From Bacteroidota bacterium (GTDB taxonomy: Bacteria; Bacteroidota; Bacteroidia; Flavobacteriales; Crocinitomicaceae), in contig JAKQEZ010000735.1 in NCBI GenBank assembly GCA_029558435.1, forward strand, positions 1-7,450: DNA of 7,450 bases. The letters run 5' to 3'. The position numbers and the translations under genes were made by a program. The notes below the pieces were generated by a model. It worked only from the letters and a program-made list of their open reading frames with translations, made no database searches and was not told the DNA's origin. Shown here one piece after another: positions 6,916-7,450 of this stretch; the stretch's first letter is position 1; the number at the start of each line of letters is the position of its first letter.

Positions 6916-6947
6916 TTTCAAGTTTTATTAAATATCATGTATTTTTG
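6916..6947 (+). promoter_or_regulatory. Possible promoter of the hemerythrin-like gene
   Basis: TATTTTTG at 6940-6947 matches TAnnTTTG, with TTTC (3 of 4 to TTTG) at 6916-6919, 20 nt upstream. An overlapping weaker choice is TTTATTTG at 6959-6966. The leader to the ATG at 7005 would be about 40-55 nt and ends in a 14-nt AT-only palindrome TTAATAATTATTAA (6990-7003) directly before the start codon. Confidence 0.3.
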
Positions 6948-7004
6948 ATGTCATTATCTTTATTTGGTATAAATAAAAATAATTAAACATTAATAATTAT
7001 TAAC

Positions 7005-7361
7005 ATGGCGTATGAAATCTCGAAAGAACTGAGTGTCTTACAACTTATTAGTAAAGACCATCATTTGGGACGTTCGTTGAGTTGGAACATTCAGCAAGGA
7101 ATAAAACTAAATGCTCCAATTGATGAAATGTGGAAATATGTTGATTGGTTTTGGCACAATAATTTAAAAAATCATTTTGAGTTAGAAGAAAAAAAATTGT
7201 TTGCCCTTTTGGATGCTGATAATCAATTTTTAAAAAAAGCACAAACACAACACAGAAGAATCAAGCGTTTATTTGAAAAATGTCCAAAAGATATCAAAAC
7301 GTTAAATTCTATCGAAGAAGATTTGAACCGTTTTGATATCTTTTGGACATTTTTCAAATAA
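7005..7361 (+). CDS. Hemerythrin-like domain protein, 3' end replaced by inverted copy (authentic only to 7328)
   Basis: Seen: 118 codons. Residues 1-108 look authentic: helix-rich, with SKDHHLG (H19/H20), H51, the HxxxE pair H57/E61 in HFELEEKKLFALL, and H83 in QTQHRRIKRLF. These fit metal ligands of the first three helices of a hemerythrin-type bundle. Codons 109-118 (RFDIFWTFFK) and the stop lie entirely in the second arm of a 110-bp inverted repeat, so they are the antisense of this gene's own codons around 89-99. The fourth-helix HxxxE motif, normally near the C terminus of a 130-150 residue family member, is missing. Inference: the real gene continues in sequence not shown and the stop at 7361 is false. 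Known: such small hemerythrin-like proteins bind di-iron centres and are linked to oxygen, NO or iron handling. It follows the RIC gene in the same direction, suggesting a related role. No precise function is assigned. Confidence 0.75.
   Translation: MAYEISKELSVLQLISKDHHLGRSLSWNIQQGIKLNAPIDEMWKYVDWFWHNNLKNHFELEEKKLFALLDADNQFLKKAQTQHRRIKRLFEKCPKDIKTLNSIEEDLNRFDIFWTFFK
7192..7301 (+). repeat. Inverted repeat, arm 1 (110 bp)
   Basis: Every base from 7192 to 7301 pairs with the reverse complement of 7329-7438 (position i pairs with 14630 minus i); I checked this block by block and found no mismatch. This arm reads in frame as residues about 63-99 of the hemerythrin-like protein, so it is the original copy. 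Confidence 0.97.
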
Positions 7362-7438
7362 ACGCTTGATTCTTCTGTGTTGTGTTTGTGCTTTTTTTAA
7401 AAATTGATTATCAGCATCCAAAAGGGCAAACAATTTTT
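7329..7438 (-). repeat. Inverted repeat, arm 2 (110 bp, reverse-complement copy)
   Basis: Perfect reverse complement of arm 1 after a 27-bp spacer (7302-7328). Pairing stops at 7302/7328 on the inside and at 7191/7439 on the outside. It has no coding sense of its own apart from ending the hemerythrin-like frame. It is most simply a fold-back copy produced by template switching or misassembly. Confidence 0.95.
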
Positions 7439-7450
7439 AAAAAAAGCACA
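7431..7450 (+). repeat. Third, direct copy of arm-1 sequence at the window edge
   Basis: These 20 bases are identical to 7224-7243 in the same orientation, and the copy is cut only by the window end. The first 8 (CAATTTTT, 7431-7438) are shared with the end of arm 2, so the strand switch occurs at an 8-nt microhomology. It also makes a second, smaller fold-back with 7387-7406. Confidence 0.9.

Noticed and set aside
7048..7248. Minus-strand 66-codon open frame opposite the hemerythrin-like gene
   Set aside because: Antisense shadow; it only looks repeated because the inverted copy presents the same strand again.
7192..7438. The long inverted repeat as a transposon end, phage terminus or natural transcription terminator
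   Set aside because: Arm 1 is coding sequence of the hemerythrin-like gene, no transposase or target duplication is present, and the sequence flips strand a second time at 7431-7450, which fits template switching better.
1..7450. CRISPR arrays, tRNA or rRNA genes, integrase or attachment sites
   Set aside because: I saw no spaced direct repeats, tRNA cloverleaf, rRNA segments or recombinase genes on either strand.

Overview
The window is AT-rich and reads as chromosomal DNA of a Bacteroidota bacterium, most likely from the Flavobacteriia or a near relative. Three things point there: a PorP/SprF-type outer-membrane protein (a family of type IX secretion/gliding organisms), a fused alpha-beta 2-oxoacid dehydrogenase E1 of Bacteroidota type, and promoters with the phylum's -7 element TAnnTTTG in front of A-rich leaders without Shine-Dalgarno sequences. 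The exact genus cannot be read from the sequence.

Layout from left to right. The minus strand carries the first 277 codons of a long-chain acyl-CoA synthetase that runs off the left edge. A divergent intergenic region of about 260 bp follows. On the plus strand are then: a PorP/SprF family protein with a signal peptide; a two-gene unit of yaaA (peroxide-stress/iron protein) and a PaiA-like GNAT acetyltransferase 9 bp apart; an 814-residue fused E1 alpha/beta 2-oxoacid dehydrogenase closed by a strong intrinsic terminator; an RIC/ScdA/YtfE-type di-iron iron-sulfur repair protein; and the start of a small hemerythrin-like protein. The genes are mostly separate transcription units. A loose shared theme is iron and oxidative or nitrosative stress (YaaA, RIC, hemerythrin-like), alongside acyl-CoA and branched-chain 2-oxoacid metabolism.

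The most unusual structure is at the right edge. Bases 7192-7301 reappear as a perfect 110-bp reverse complement at 7329-7438, separated by 27 bp, and the sequence then flips again: 7431-7450 is a direct copy of 7224-7243, overlapping the second arm by 8 bp. This back-and-forth pattern falls inside the hemerythrin-like gene and supplies its last ten codons from its own antisense strand. It is best explained as a template-switch chimera or contig-end assembly artefact, not biology, although a genuine long palindrome cannot be excluded from sequence alone. The true 3' end of that gene is therefore not in the window. I found no convincing new biological system; the other findings are modest (variant thiamine-diphosphate motif in the E1, candidate operator ahead of the RIC gene, paired di-iron genes).
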